Source: Dickeya poaceiphila
Lineage (GTDB): Bacteria > Pseudomonadota > Gammaproteobacteria > Enterobacterales > Enterobacteriaceae
Direction: 5' to 3'
DNA: 64,000 bases
Assembly: GCF_007858975.2 (NCBI RefSeq)
Contig: NZ_CP042220.2
Coordinates: 1,860,001-1,924,000, forward strand
Below the pieces are notes generated by a model. It was not told where the DNA came from and ran no database searches. It was given only the letters and a program-made list of their open reading frames with translations. A program made the translations under genes and the position numbers. Positions 54,293-63,614 of this stretch are shown piece by piece (position 1 is the stretch's first letter; every line of letters begins with the position of its first letter).

Positions 54293-55008
54293 TCAGCCTC
54301 CGCGTTATCGCTCGGTTGCTGGAATATCCGGATGCGGAGCTATGGCAACAGCGCCAGGAGATTCTGGACGCGCTGGAACAGGCCGACGAACTGCCGTTAC
54401 GCCAAAGCGCGCAGTTGTTGCAGTTCATCGGCGACTTTTATCAGGGCGACCTGCTGGACCGGCAGGCGCGCTACAGCGAGCTGTTTGATCGTGGTCGTGC
54501 GCTGTCATTGTTGTTGTTTGAACACGTACATGGCGAATCGCGTGAGCGTGGTCAGGCGATGGTGGACTTGCTAGCGCAATACCGCGAAGTCGGTCTGGAA
54601 CTGGATTGCCGCGAACTGCCGGATTTCCTGCCGTTGTATCTGGAGTATTTGACGTTGCGTGAGCCGCAGGCAGCGCGTGATGGATTGCGTGATATCGCAC
54701 CGATCCTGACGCTGCTGGCGGAGCGGTTGCGCCAGCGTGACAGTGACTATGCCCTGTTGCTGGAGTTGTTACTGACGCTGGCGGCGTGCGAACCGTCAAG
54801 CGATGCCGTAGCGGCGAAGGTGGCGGACGAAACACGCGACGACACGCCGCAAGCGCTGGATGCCGTGTGGGAGGAGGAGCAGATCCGCTTTTTGGCTGAC
54901 GCGGGCTGTGCTCCGGCGCAACAGACTCGCCATCAGCGTCGGTTCGCCGACGCGGTGGCACCGCACTACCTGAACCTTGACGCCTCACCGGTCAAAGGAG
55001 ATTGCTGA
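54289..55008 (+). CDS. narJ: nitrate reductase assembly chaperone
   Basis: 239 residues, all-helical TorD/NarJ family ([52 protein letters not shown]). It binds NarG and controls cofactor insertion and membrane targeting; it is not part of the mature enzyme. It overlaps narH by 4 nt and narI by 7 nt. Confidence 0.96.
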   Translation: MISLRVIARLLEYPDAELWQQRQEILDALEQADELPLRQSAQLLQFIGDFYQGDLLDRQARYSELFDRGRALSLLLFEHVHGESRERGQAMVDLLAQYREVGLELDCRELPDFLPLYLEYLTLREPQAARDGLRDIAPILTLLAERLRQRDSDYALLLELLLTLAACEPSSDAVAAKVADETRDDTPQALDAVWEEEQIRFLADAGCAPAQQTRHQRRFADAVAPHYLNLDASPVKGDC

Positions 55009-55685
55009 TGCATTACCTCAATCTGTTTTTATTTGATATCTACCCTTACATCGCCGGTGCGGTTTTTCTGGCAGGCAGCTGGCTGCGTTATGACTATGGT
55101 CAGTACAGCTGGCGTGCGGGTTCCAGTCAGATGCTGGACAAGAAGGGAATGCGGCTGGCCTCAAACCTGTTCCATATCGGGATATTGGGGGTACTGGGTG
55201 GTCATTTTTTAGGCATGATGACGCCGCACTGGATGTACGAGTCATTCCTGCCGCTGGCAGTAAAGCAGAAAATGGCGATGCTTGGCGGTGGAACCTGCGG
55301 CGTGTTGACGCTGATAGGTGGCGTGCTGTTGCTGAAACGGCGGCTGACCAATCCGCGAGTGCGCGCTACCTCCACCACCGGCGACATTCTGATCCTGACA
55401 TTGCTGGTGATTCAGGCGGCGTTGGGGTTATTGACCATCCCATTCTCTGCCCAACATATGGATGGTAGCGAGATGATGAAGCTGGTGAACTGGGCGCAGG
55501 CCGTCGTCACCTTCCGCGGTGGCGCATCGGCCTATCTGGAGGATGTCGCGGTGATTTTCCGTGTGCATCTGGTGCTGGGGATGACGTTGTTCCTGTTGTT
55601 CCCGTTCTGCCGACTGGTGCATATCTGGAGCGCACCGGTCGAGTATCTGACCCGCCGTTATCAGTTGGTCAGAAATCGTCGCTAA
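55002..55685 (+). CDS. narI: respiratory nitrate reductase gamma subunit, cytochrome b
   Basis: 227 residues with five membrane helices. Haem-ligand histidines are present in [18 protein letters not shown] and in the last helices ([23 protein letters not shown]). It oxidises quinol at the periplasmic side and anchors NarGH. It ends the operon. No narGHJI-linked cofactor gene follows. Confidence 0.96.
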   Translation: MLMHYLNLFLFDIYPYIAGAVFLAGSWLRYDYGQYSWRAGSSQMLDKKGMRLASNLFHIGILGVLGGHFLGMMTPHWMYESFLPLAVKQKMAMLGGGTCGVLTLIGGVLLLKRRLTNPRVRATSTTGDILILTLLVIQAALGLLTIPFSAQHMDGSEMMKLVNWAQAVVTFRGGASAYLEDVAVIFRVHLVLGMTLFLLFPFCRLVHIWSAPVEYLTRRYQLVRNRR

Positions 55686-56053
55686 TCCAGAGATTGTTCC
55701 GCAGCATAACGCCATCGGTTGGCTACGGTGGCATTATGCACTGCTGGGTTAGTGGTTGTTGGTACCGACTCTGTGCGATAACGGCTATCAGCGTGTATTG
55801 CGTGTAAATAGATTGTGATGAATGAGTGGTCTTATTTCATGTAACCATTTATGTCACTGTAATATATTCGCACTATATAAAATAATTTTTCACCCAAATA
55901 ACAGTTATTTATTATTGTTTTTCGGGTAAAAAATTGATTTTACGCTTCTGTGTTGGAGAATGTTGGAAATTTGCTCTGGGTCAAATTTGCTGAAAAATGT
56001 CAATGCTAGGATGACGACAGGTTATAACTCTGTAATAAAATGGATGGTGATCT
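55686..56053. other. intergenic region between narI and the alcohol dehydrogenase gene
   Basis: 368 bp. An imperfect hairpin at about 55704-55738 (CATAACGCCATCG against CGGTGGCATTATG) may end narGHJI. The remainder is AT-rich promoter DNA for the dehydrogenase. A possible TTGAT half of an FNR-type box is at about 55934, but no matching second half is clear. Confidence 0.45.
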
Positions 56054-57202
56054 ATGAGCAGCGCATTTTATATTCCAGCCTTAAACCTGATGGGCGAAGG
56101 TGCATTAGAGGAAGCGGCCAGGCAGATTCAGTTGCAGGGTTTCAAACACGCGTTAATCGTAACGGATGGCGTGCTGAACAAGATTGGTGTTGCGGCTTCC
56201 GTGCAGCAACTGCTGAAGAAATATCAGGTCGACAGTGAGGTGTATGACGGCGTGCAGCCGAACCCGACTGTGGCCAACGTCGATGCAGGCCTGAAAATTC
56301 TTAAAGCGAACCATAGTGACTGCGTCATATCGCTGGGCGGCGGTTCTTCCCATGACTGTGCTAAAGGGATCGCCTTGCTGGCGGCCAATGGTGGCGAAAT
56401 CGCCGATTATGAAGGCGTGGATGTGTCTGCCAAACCGCAGTTGCCGCTGATCGGCATCAACACCACGGCGGGGACGGCCTCTGAAATGACCCGTTTCTGC
56501 ATCATCACCGATGAAGTGCGCCACGTGAAAATGGCAATTGTTGATAAGAACGTGACACCGGTAATGTCCGTCAACGATCCGGTCTTGATGGTCGGTATGC
56601 CAGCGTCGCTGACCGCAGCAACCGGGATGGATGCACTGACCCATGCCATTGAAGCCTATGTCTCGACCGCTGCTAACCCGATTACCGATGCGGTTGCGAT
56701 TAAGGCGATGGAGCTGATTCGTGACCATCTGCGTGATGCGGTGAAAGACGGTAAAAACATAGTGGCGCGTGAACAGATGGCCTATGCCCAGTTCATGGCG
56801 GGTATGGCGTTCAATAATGCATCGCTGGGTTATGTTCATGCAATGGCGCACCAACTGGGCGGCTTCTACAACCTGCCGCACGGGGTATGTAACGCGGTAC
56901 TGTTGCCGCATGTAGAGCGTTATAACGCAGCGGTTGCCGCCCCTCGTCTGAAAGACGTCGCCGTCGCACTGGGTGTGGATGTCGCCGGTCTGAGCGATCA
57001 GCAGGCGGCGGAAGCGGCTATTAAGGCCATCAGCCAGATGGCGCGTGATGTCGGCATTCCGGCAGGGTTGAAAGACCTGGGTGTGAAAGAAGAAGACTTC
57101 AATATTCTGGCAGATAACGCACTGAAAGATGCTTGTGGCCTGACTAACCCGAAAAAAGCCACTCACGCGGAAATCGTCGAGATTTTTGCTGCTGCATTCT
57201 GA
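56054..57202 (+). CDS. yiaY: iron-dependent alcohol dehydrogenase (YiaY-like)
   Basis: 382 residues, class III Fe-ADH, very similar in order and wording to E. coli YiaY. NAD is bound at [17 protein letters not shown]. The metal ligands are Asp and His in [13 protein letters not shown], His in [11 protein letters not shown] and His in [13 protein letters not shown]. It interconverts an alcohol and an aldehyde with NAD(H); the natural substrate is not settled. A GGATGG ribosome site is present and a strong terminator follows. Its last 88 bp recur downstream of the toxin-antitoxin pair. Confidence 0.85.
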   Translation: MSSAFYIPALNLMGEGALEEAARQIQLQGFKHALIVTDGVLNKIGVAASVQQLLKKYQVDSEVYDGVQPNPTVANVDAGLKILKANHSDCVISLGGGSSHDCAKGIALLAANGGEIADYEGVDVSAKPQLPLIGINTTAGTASEMTRFCIITDEVRHVKMAIVDKNVTPVMSVNDPVLMVGMPASLTAATGMDALTHAIEAYVSTAANPITDAVAIKAMELIRDHLRDAVKDGKNIVAREQMAYAQFMAGMAFNNASLGYVHAMAHQLGGFYNLPHGVCNAVLLPHVERYNAAVAAPRLKDVAVALGVDVAGLSDQQAAEAAIKAISQMARDVGIPAGLKDLGVKEEDFNILADNALKDACGLTNPKKATHAEIVEIFAAAF

Positions 57203-57206
57203 TTGT
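57119..57206 (+). repeat. 3' end of adh, first copy of an 88-bp imperfect direct repeat
   Basis: From GCACTGAAAGATG to CTGATTGT, covering the last codons of the dehydrogenase. A diverged copy with small deletions is at 57993-58078. Confidence 0.85.
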
Positions 57207-57234
57207 AGTTGAATATGTAGCTGAATAGTTCGGG

Positions 57235-57259
57235 AAGCCCCCAGCCTGGGGGCTTTTTT
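57235..57259 (+). terminator. rho-independent terminator after adh
   Basis: AAGCCCCCAGCCTGGGGGCTT with a trailing T-run: a short, very stable hairpin 33 bp past the stop. Confidence 0.9.
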
Positions 57260-57300
57260 ATGGCGTGATCAGAGCGGGTGGTGGTCTGTTGTACGAATCA

Positions 57301-57323
57301 GATGTACCATTAAGATGTACATC
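57301..57323 (+). promoter_or_regulatory. putative Phd autoregulatory operator
   Basis: GATGTAC at 57301-57307 and 57314-57320, with the palindrome GATGTACATC at 57314-57323, lies 15-37 bp before phd. Phd/Doc modules repress themselves through short palindromes at this place. Confidence 0.65.
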
Positions 57324-57337
57324 TTGAGGGGGATACC

Positions 57338-57559
57338 ATGAAAACGTACACCATTACTGAAGCTCGACAACATATTGCAACGGTCATTGATACGGCAGCC
57401 AGCGGTGAACCGGTGGAAATTACGCGCCGCAATGGGACGTCGGCTGTGCTCATCCCCAAGGCCGAATTCGAGGCTTATCAAAAAGCCAGATTAGACGCTG
57501 AATTTGATTTCATCATGCAGCGCCATGAACACACGGTCAAAGCGCTTGCCGACAGATGA
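57338..57559 (+). CDS. phd: Phd/YefM family antitoxin
   Basis: 73 residues. The N-terminal Phd/YefM DNA-binding fold is MKTYTITEARQHIATVIDTA with VEITRRNGTSAVLIPKAEFE. A short flexible C-terminal helix (RHEHTVKALAD) would wrap the toxin. A GAGGGGG ribosome site is present. It overlaps doc by 4 nt (ATGA). Confidence 0.9.
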   Translation: MKTYTITEARQHIATVIDTAASGEPVEITRRNGTSAVLIPKAEFEAYQKARLDAEFDFIMQRHEHTVKALADR

Positions 57560-57933
57560 AATGGGTCAGTGCACAGGACGTCATTGCTTTTCATGATCGC
57601 ATTCTGCAGATGTTGCCAGGGGTTGCCGGTATGGCAGATCCAGGTCGGGCGGAAGCCTTGATTTATCGGGTGCAGAACCGTCTTTATTATGAAGATGTGA
57701 CGGATCTCTTTGTACTGGCGGCGACATATTGGGTAACTGTTGCGCGTGGTCACATCTTTAATGACGGTAATAAGCGCACCGCCTTTTTTGTCACCATGGT
57801 GTTTTTGCACCGTAATGGCGTATTGATTGCTGATAACGACAATTCGCTGGAAGAATTGACCGTTAAAGCGGCAACGGGTGAATATCAGGTGTCATATCTC
57901 GCGGAGCAGTTAAGGCTAAGAGTGACAAGGTAA
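57556..57933 (+). CDS. doc: Doc (Fic-fold) toxin
   Basis: 125 residues with the Doc active-site loop HIFNDGNKRTAFF, a full match to HxFx(N/D)(A/D)GNKR, and the family N-terminus VSAQDVIAFHDRIL. Doc phosphorylates and inactivates elongation factor Tu; Phd blocks it. All catalytic residues are present, so the pair looks functional. The module is bracketed by two copies of the adh 3' end. Confidence 0.92.
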   Translation: MKWVSAQDVIAFHDRILQMLPGVAGMADPGRAEALIYRVQNRLYYEDVTDLFVLAATYWVTVARGHIFNDGNKRTAFFVTMVFLHRNGVLIADNDNSLEELTVKAATGEYQVSYLAEQLRLRVTR

Positions 57934-57992
57934 AAGGATAGATAGCGCGGAGATAAGGCAAGGAGATAAATAGCTTTTTTGTAGCGAGAAAT

Positions 57993-58078
57993 GCACTGAA
58001 AGATGCCAGTTCCTGACCAACCCGAAAAAGCCACTCACGCGAAAATTGTCGATATTTTTGCTGCTGCATTCTGATTGT
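57993..58078 (+). repeat. degenerate second copy of the adh 3' end
   Basis: About 85% like 57119-57206 with small deletions. GCACTGAAAGATGCCAG begins it and GCTGCTGCATTCTGATTGT ends it. The reading frame is broken by the deletions. It lies just before the acquired operon. Confidence 0.85.
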
Positions 58079-58085
58079 GAGTACT

Positions 58086-58121
58086 AAAAAGCCCCTGATT
58101 TTATGGTTGGGGGCTTTTTTT
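58086..58121. terminator. terminator at the boundary of the acquired operon
   Basis: AAAAAGCCCC...GGGGGCTTTTTTT around a 12-nt loop; A- and T-runs on the two sides allow action in both directions. It resembles the adh terminator and lies after the second adh 3' copy. The final codons and stop (58101-58103) of the oxygenase lie within it. Confidence 0.82.
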
Positions 58122-58851
58122 GATAAAAAAACCGGAGCATGAAACACGTGGTTGACTTGAAACTCCGCAATTAACCCGGTTGATTTTGTGAGCAATTCCA
58201 CCGCCTAAAACAACTAACCGGTTAGGTTTAGGTATTACATAAGTCCCTGTGCCGTTTTCAAGAAGAACACTGTCTTCTTTTGCACTGTCAAGGTGTCCGC
58301 CTGTCATTACGTTACGACCATTCGCTAAGGTGTGAGATACACGAATGTCGGCACCAGGGGCATGATTAGCCAGGAAAAGCTCGCCACCCCAGTTAGCCTT
58401 CCAGACAGGATTAGTATAAAAGATAAAGGCCCCAGAATATGCGCCATCCTGATGCCAGGAAAGGCCGCTTCCTTCTGGATAGATGTAGGGTTTAAATGTA
58501 GTGCCAAGCCACGCTTCCCCCGGTTTTCCAATGGTATGAGTTAATCTCGGTATCACTGCATCAAGCCTGCTCAGGAATTCATCAACGATATCACCAGTAG
58601 GACAGACCCGATATTCTCCTTTTTTATACCTTTTAGTACTGACGAGATGTTCTTCAACCGTGTGGTTTGAAAAAAATAAGGTTCCCATACATTGGGTTTC
58701 CATCGCCGATACGCCAGACTTTTGACCATTTTTCACGATTAACAACGCTATAATCATCTGTCTGACAATATTTCCAAAGCTCATGATGAACGTGTGTGTC
58801 AAGAAAATCATCAATAACAATATAATTTGGATGTTCAATCACTATGTTCAT
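58101..58851 (-). CDS. 2-oxoglutarate/Fe(II)-dependent oxygenase, frame interrupted
   Basis: Two overlapping frames make one protein. The first starts at the ATG at 58851 (MNIVIEHPNYIVIDDFLDTH, GGAG upstream) and would end soon after a run of seven T (58670-58676 on the plus strand). The second carries on with SNHTVEEHLVSTKRY. A -1 slip at the T-run, or one lost T, joins them as GNLIFFSNHTVEE. The metal site is HQD in LSWHQDGAYSG, the distal His is in GGGIAHKIN, and a cosubstrate Arg is in QPRVSCSGFF. It is the last gene of the operon, a probable hydroxylase or other oxidative tailoring enzyme. The end (KKSPQP) is read from the boundary terminator, so the native C-terminus may be lost. Confidence 0.78.
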
Positions 58852-58864
58852 TTTTGCTCCAGAT

Positions 58865-60100
58865 TCAATTCTCATAATTAAATTCACTGGTGATAAATAT
58901 CCCAATGATCCCTAATAATAAATAAGACAGCGCAGCAATTATCATGACAGCATTAAGACTAAATAGATGAATAAGCTCCGGTGCGGCCAGAAGAGAGAGC
59001 AGCAGAAATAACCATTCATAAAACATTCGGCAACGGAAAACTTTTACCACGTCCTCTTTGGTAAACAGTGTCTGCATTAGTGTTGCGAGAGGAAGCTGTG
59101 TTACAGGAGCGCCCAAAGCAGCTATTGCAGCAAACAGCATGATAAATGGCAAAGAATTGCTCAGCGCCAAACACAACAACGCTGCTCCGGAGAGTAGGCG
59201 CCCCGCTGACATTGCCAGGACGGGTTTATTCACTGTTAACTCAGAGAAAATTAGGTTTGATAACACATTGAATACACCATATATACCGAGAACGTACCCG
59301 AAGTATTCTGATTTTTCAGGGAAACTCAGATGAAGTTTTAAGGCAAGTCCTACAACAAGACTGACATACCATCCACCATTACAGAATGCGTAAGCAATCA
59401 GGTGATAATTAAGGGAAAATTTTTGGTTTAGAGCGGTAAATCCTCCTGATATTGCATCAATGTTTTTCTTTATGAAGCCAGCTCGGTCCGTATTTATTTT
59501 GGTAGCAGGTTCAATGAGGTTAAGTTCTCTGGAAACACTAAGAATGAAGAGCGCAGACAACAGGTAAGTAAGGGCGTTAACAGCAAAAAAATTATACACA
59601 GGCATCACGGTGAACATGAATGCTGCAAGCGCCGGGCCGGCAATACGTGCAATACGTCTGACGACGTCAAAAAGGCCATTAATCGATTGGAGAAATTGCC
59701 TGTCAGATGAAATTGAAGGTAGAATTGCCTGCAATGCTGGATCAAATACAGGGCGAAAGTAAGAGACAATGATGATCACGACAATCAATAATGTTGTAGA
59801 TACTTCGTGTGTAATATACCAACTGAGGAATGGAAGAAACGTCACAAAAAATCTGATAAGATCCGAAACCAGCATCATTTTCTTATTCGTCATGCCAACA
59901 GTGAACGCTCCAGATGTCAGAGTGGCAATTAAAATGACGGCAGATTGTAACGCAATAAGGTAACCCGACTTATTTCCAAAACGATTAGTTGCTATCCACA
60001 CTACAGCAAATGAATAAATTTCGGCACCAATACATGAAAGCGTGAGTCCACCCCACAAACGATTTATTATTCGGTGTTTTAACGCAGCTAACAGTTTCAT
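58865..60100 (-). CDS. MFS transporter (probable exporter of the operon product)
   Basis: 411 residues, about 12 membrane helices, MFS type related to MdtH/enterobactin-exporter-like permeases (RPVFDPALQAILPSISSDRQF, FDVVRRIARIAGPALAAF). The start overlaps the upstream ATP-grasp stop by 4 nt, so it belongs to the operon. In such clusters it normally exports the product and may confer self-resistance. AT-rich codons contrast with the core genes to the left. Confidence 0.82.
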   Translation of the reverse strand: MKLLAALKHRIINRLWGGLTLSCIGAEIYSFAVVWIATNRFGNKSGYLIALQSAVILIATLTSGAFTVGMTNKKMMLVSDLIRFFVTFLPFLSWYITHEVSTTLLIVVIIIVSYFRPVFDPALQAILPSISSDRQFLQSINGLFDVVRRIARIAGPALAAFMFTVMPVYNFFAVNALTYLLSALFILSVSRELNLIEPATKINTDRAGFIKKNIDAISGGFTALNQKFSLNYHLIAYAFCNGGWYVSLVVGLALKLHLSFPEKSEYFGYVLGIYGVFNVLSNLIFSELTVNKPVLAMSAGRLLSGAALLCLALSNSLPFIMLFAAIAALGAPVTQLPLATLMQTLFTKEDVVKVFRCRMFYEWLFLLLSLLAAPELIHLFSLNAVMIIAALSYLLLGIIGIFITSEFNYEN

Positions 60101-61104
60101 AAAATTAACTTTTTCTTTTTAAGAGCATTGAAAAGGTGGCTGATTGCTTCATCTGACTGATCTATACCAGACGCTTTATAGGAATAGTTGAGTGCACCAG
60201 GATTGACGAGGTTAAGTTCAAGAACATAGGGAAAAGCCAGATCCAGTCCCGCATAATAAATGCCGAGCGCCATGAGACGTTTGCCGAGGTGACGACAAAA
60301 CAGCGCTTCCTCTTTAGTCAGAGTAAGCGGATCAAACTTATTGCCTAATGTGACGTTCGCACGATGATCATCTTCGTGGTGATAGCGTCTGAAACCACAG
60401 ACAGGAATCCCCCCAACAATAAGCACGCGTTTTTCATTTTCCGTCACGTTCGGTACATATTTCTGTACAGCGGCAAATTTTCTTGATGATCCTATCGTTG
60501 GTCGTCCGTAGCGTTCATGGTTTGCGACCTCGTTACCTGTAGCAGATTGAACCAATGCACGGGCATTTTTCTCACGCATACTGATAAGGTAAACATCAGC
60601 ACCACATCCCTCGTTAGCAGGTTTGAGAACCCATGTTTGCTCCCTGTCTTCTTCAAGTTTGGCAAAAAGATACCTGTAGTCGCTGACAACATGGCTTTCC
60701 GGCAGATACTCACGAGGGATGGACTCTGAAAGGGTAATTTTGTTATTGAGAAAAAGCAGTGCTGAAGCGTCATTTACAAAAGGAACTCGTTGATTGAGGA
60801 CCCATAACATCTGAAAGGTTTCCAGATAAATATCAGGGTGAGGACTCGCAAGAGACCAGACCAGATCAATATCATCGACAACACGTGTTGTGCAAGGCAA
60901 TGTATCCAGACGTTCGCCTGAGTTTTTTACGCTGTCAAGTTCATAGCAGTCACTGTAAAAAATACTGTCACGGAGTGATATCGTGGTGATATCAGAAAGG
61001 AGTACTTTGCAGCCTGCACGCAACAATGCATTGGGAATGATGAGATAATTATCAAGGCGAAGATTTTCAACGCGGGAGACATAAACCAGAACAGTAATAT
61101 TCAT
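60097..61104 (-). CDS. ATP-grasp ligase, glutathione-synthetase-like
   Basis: 335 residues with an N-terminal Rossmann-like domain (ITVLVYVSRVENLRLDNYLI) and a GshB-type ATP-grasp domain. ATP binding is in TWVLKPANEGCGADVYLI; further blocks are ENEKRVLIVGGIPVCGFRRY and the magnesium-binding acidic end VLELNLVNPGALNYSY. It would activate a carboxylate as acyl phosphate and join it to an amine, as in glutathione synthesis. The substrates differ from GSH, since a genuine gshB is expected elsewhere. It is the third of three adjacent, mutually dissimilar ligases. Confidence 0.78.
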   Translation of the reverse strand: MNITVLVYVSRVENLRLDNYLIIPNALLRAGCKVLLSDITTISLRDSIFYSDCYELDSVKNSGERLDTLPCTTRVVDDIDLVWSLASPHPDIYLETFQMLWVLNQRVPFVNDASALLFLNNKITLSESIPREYLPESHVVSDYRYLFAKLEEDREQTWVLKPANEGCGADVYLISMREKNARALVQSATGNEVANHERYGRPTIGSSRKFAAVQKYVPNVTENEKRVLIVGGIPVCGFRRYHHEDDHRANVTLGNKFDPLTLTKEEALFCRHLGKRLMALGIYYAGLDLAFPYVLELNLVNPGALNYSYKASGIDQSDEAISHLFNALKKKKLIL

Positions 61105-61110
61105 TTTAGT

Positions 61111-62418
61111 CTATTCCTCTGTAAAAAAAACTGCTGGCGCGCATTCCGCACCTTGAGCACCATTAATAACTAGTTTTTCACTGTCAATGCTTAATCTTCT
61201 TAAATATACTCCGGCGAAATGACCGTTGAACACCATACCTCCGGCTGAGATAACGTAACGCTGACCAGAAGGATCGGTGAATATAGAGGTACGATTAATT
61301 TTTCTTTGCGCAACATAGCTGATTTTCGCTGACAATATGGTTTCTATAAGCGATTTCCAAGAATTATCAGAAGTTTCGCTTCCAATGCAAACTCCTTTAC
61401 CACCGTATTCAGAGGAAGGTTTTATAACCCAGTTGTTTTTTTCTTCACATATTTTTTGTTTGACGGTGTCATCAAGCGGAATTGTTTCTGTGATGATTTC
61501 AGCAAGGTCTTTTTCGATTTTTTTATCTCGTTTAGAGCTGAGAAGAACAAGGTTTTTCTTGTTGTCGTAAAGTGTATATAGTGGAGGGGAGATAAAGTCT
61601 ACCAAACCATTTTCATCTGCCTCTGCGAGGGATGATAGAATATCAAAAGGAACATACTTCTTAATTTCACCCCAGGTGAACCTGGTGTAAACAATGTCAA
61701 TACGAATATTATCAATAAAAACTCCTGTCGTTCGAATATCTAATTCCTGTATTATGCCGCTGATAACTTTAAATCCTGCTGATTCTGCCATGTCAATAAA
61801 GGATTTTCGCATAGGGCTTTTATCCAGAGCTGATGCAATAGCCTCGAACAGCACTGGGATTGTGTGTGATACAGAATTAGCAAGGGTGGAATGAAGCGCT
61901 TTCTGCCAGTGCGATTCAGGATGATCAAAATGGAGTCTGAATTTCTTTGAGCATGATATATGCTCAAAGAAAATTGTTTTTTGAAAAGAATCAATATAGT
62001 TAATATTTCCACTCATCCCCCCTATGGTTGCTGCAACATTAACTTCACACAGCCTGATACCATTGTCGGTAAGAATAAAATCAGGGCGCATGAAGAGCAA
62101 TGCACGTCTCTGAAATTTTTCTGAAGTAAATTTTTTTAGAAAATGAGACTCATAGTCATCATATCCAAGATAATCGATCCATGCATTGAAGTTACCATCA
62201 AAATAAAAATGAGGTATAGACGTGATTAATGTATTAAGTTGCAATGATCTTTTTTCAATTTCATCCCGCAATAAATGGTTTAAAATCGTGGGGGGATAAT
62301 AGTAACTTCTTCCCCTGATAGCAGTTTTTATCTTAAAATTAATGGTGTCGGTGTTGGTTATTTCATTTGGGAAATCACAGATGAAATTACTCCATATCTG
62401 ATTAGTAATATCTTTCAT
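61111..62418 (-). CDS. ATP-grasp-like ligase of unfamiliar subfamily
   Basis: 435 residues. The N-terminal half contains RGRSYYYPPTILNHLLRDEI and a segment with RPDFILTDNGIRLCEVNVAA, which reads like an acidic substrate or metal motif placed before the nucleotide site. The ATP-binding segment NNWVIKPSSEYGGKGVCIGS comes later, near residue 330. This order suggests a circularly permuted ATP-grasp. It is very AT-rich. It is separated from the neighbouring ligase genes by only 2-6 nt. Carbon-nitrogen ligation is the likely reaction; the substrates are unknown. Confidence 0.68.
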   Translation of the reverse strand: MKDITNQIWSNFICDFPNEITNTDTINFKIKTAIRGRSYYYPPTILNHLLRDEIEKRSLQLNTLITSIPHFYFDGNFNAWIDYLGYDDYESHFLKKFTSEKFQRRALLFMRPDFILTDNGIRLCEVNVAATIGGMSGNINYIDSFQKTIFFEHISCSKKFRLHFDHPESHWQKALHSTLANSVSHTIPVLFEAIASALDKSPMRKSFIDMAESAGFKVISGIIQELDIRTTGVFIDNIRIDIVYTRFTWGEIKKYVPFDILSSLAEADENGLVDFISPPLYTLYDNKKNLVLLSSKRDKKIEKDLAEIITETIPLDDTVKQKICEEKNNWVIKPSSEYGGKGVCIGSETSDNSWKSLIETILSAKISYVAQRKINRTSIFTDPSGQRYVISAGGMVFNGHFAGVYLRRLSIDSEKLVINGAQGAECAPAVFFTEE

Positions 62419-62420
62419 GA

Positions 62421-63614
62421 TTACGTGTCCATAACAGGATAAGATGAATTATTCAAAATTTCAATAACGTCTTCCCTTGCGGAAACATTCGGCGTCATCA
62501 CTATGATATGACCATAACGGTCTCTGAAATCACCATGAAAAATGCTTTCTTTGCGCTTGTTTTCATCAAAACACAGCACCGCTTCCTGACATTTTTCTTT
62601 CAGACATCGAAATACGCGGTGATTTAACTTATTACCTTTAACAATAAATCGGATAGCTGAAAAGTTATTTTCAGGTTTCGATAAATCAACGATGTTACCC
62701 GTGCAATAATCAATACATGCTTTTATTAAATCGGAGCCTGTCGATAGTCTGAAAATTTCAGGAATATACCCACCTGCTAAACGAGGGTTCACTTCAATAA
62801 TTTTTATGTTCTCGTCTTGCAAGAATCGTACTTCAATGTGTACGGGGCCTGATGTCAGACCAAACAGCGATATAACCCGTCCAATTAGAGTAGTCAGAGC
62901 GGTTGTTTTTTCCGTTTCTAGTAAAGCTGGGAAATCATGACCTACTGCAATCATTCTGGGAAAATAATCATAATGCTGGTGGGTTATTCCAACAATGTTG
63001 CTGTTGAATACTTCAACTGAGTATTGTTCCCCAGGGTAGTACTTTTCAATAATCCACTCGGTAGTCGATACGGAAGATCCGAAAACAGTACTTAATGCAC
63101 GGAGCAGCTCGTTTTCATCGCTAATGGCAAGTACTCCGACACTTCCTGAACAATCCACGGGTTTGATAATAACCGGAAAACCTACAGAGTGTACAAAATG
63201 CAGTACTGCTGCCTTGTCTGTAATTTCAGAAAATGGCGTATAACTTAACTGGTGACGATTCAATTGCTCTCTTTGAAATTTTTTGTTCCTCACCGCCTTG
63301 ATACGTTCGCAATCAAGTGATGGAAGATTAAGTAATGATGCCAGCTCAGAAGCAGTAGAAATATAATACTCTGATGTTGACCAGACACCGGCTACATTTT
63401 CAGTCCCAAGTTCAGATGCAACAGAATGTAGAATATGATCAATATTGCTTGTATCGACCTTGATAGTCCGGAAAGGCGCTTTATTAAGAAAATGATAGCG
63501 ATTTCCATCTCGATACATTAAGACCGGTTCATAGCCAGCTTTTGATGCCCTTTCCAGAAATATCTCTCCAGTTCCTGTTGTGTTACTTTCCACGAAAATG
63601 AGATATTTCATCAC
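62421..63614 (-). CDS. ATP-grasp ligase, L-amino-acid-ligase (BacD)-like
   Basis: 397 residues in the biotin-carboxylase-like ATP-grasp layout. The N-terminal domain is KYLIFVESNTTGTGEIFLER. Next comes RNKKFQREQLNRHQLSYTPF, the lid and ATP segment (VGFPVIIKPVDCSGSVGVLA, WIIEKYYPGEQYSVEVF), and the catalytic end (VHIEVRFL and IIEVNPRLAGGYIPEIF). Relatives condense two free amino acids to a dipeptide. The start overlaps the stop of the PLP enzyme by 4 nt. Confidence 0.8.
   Translation of the reverse strand: MMKYLIFVESNTTGTGEIFLERASKAGYEPVLMYRDGNRYHFLNKAPFRTIKVDTSNIDHILHSVASELGTENVAGVWSTSEYYISTASELASLLNLPSLDCERIKAVRNKKFQREQLNRHQLSYTPFSEITDKAAVLHFVHSVGFPVIIKPVDCSGSVGVLAISDENELLRALSTVFGSSVSTTEWIIEKYYPGEQYSVEVFNSNIVGITHQHYDYFPRMIAVGHDFPALLETEKTTALTTLIGRVISLFGLTSGPVHIEVRFLQDENIKIIEVNPRLAGGYIPEIFRLSTGSDLIKACIDYCTGNIVDLSKPENNFSAIRFIVKGNKLNHRVFRCLKEKCQEAVLCFDENKRKESIFHGDFRDRYGHIIVMTPNVSAREDVIEILNNSSYPVMDT

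Noticed and set aside
55960..56238. 92-codon frame overlapping the adh start
   Set aside because: Out of frame with adh, no ribosome site and no similarity; shadow of the adh 5' end.
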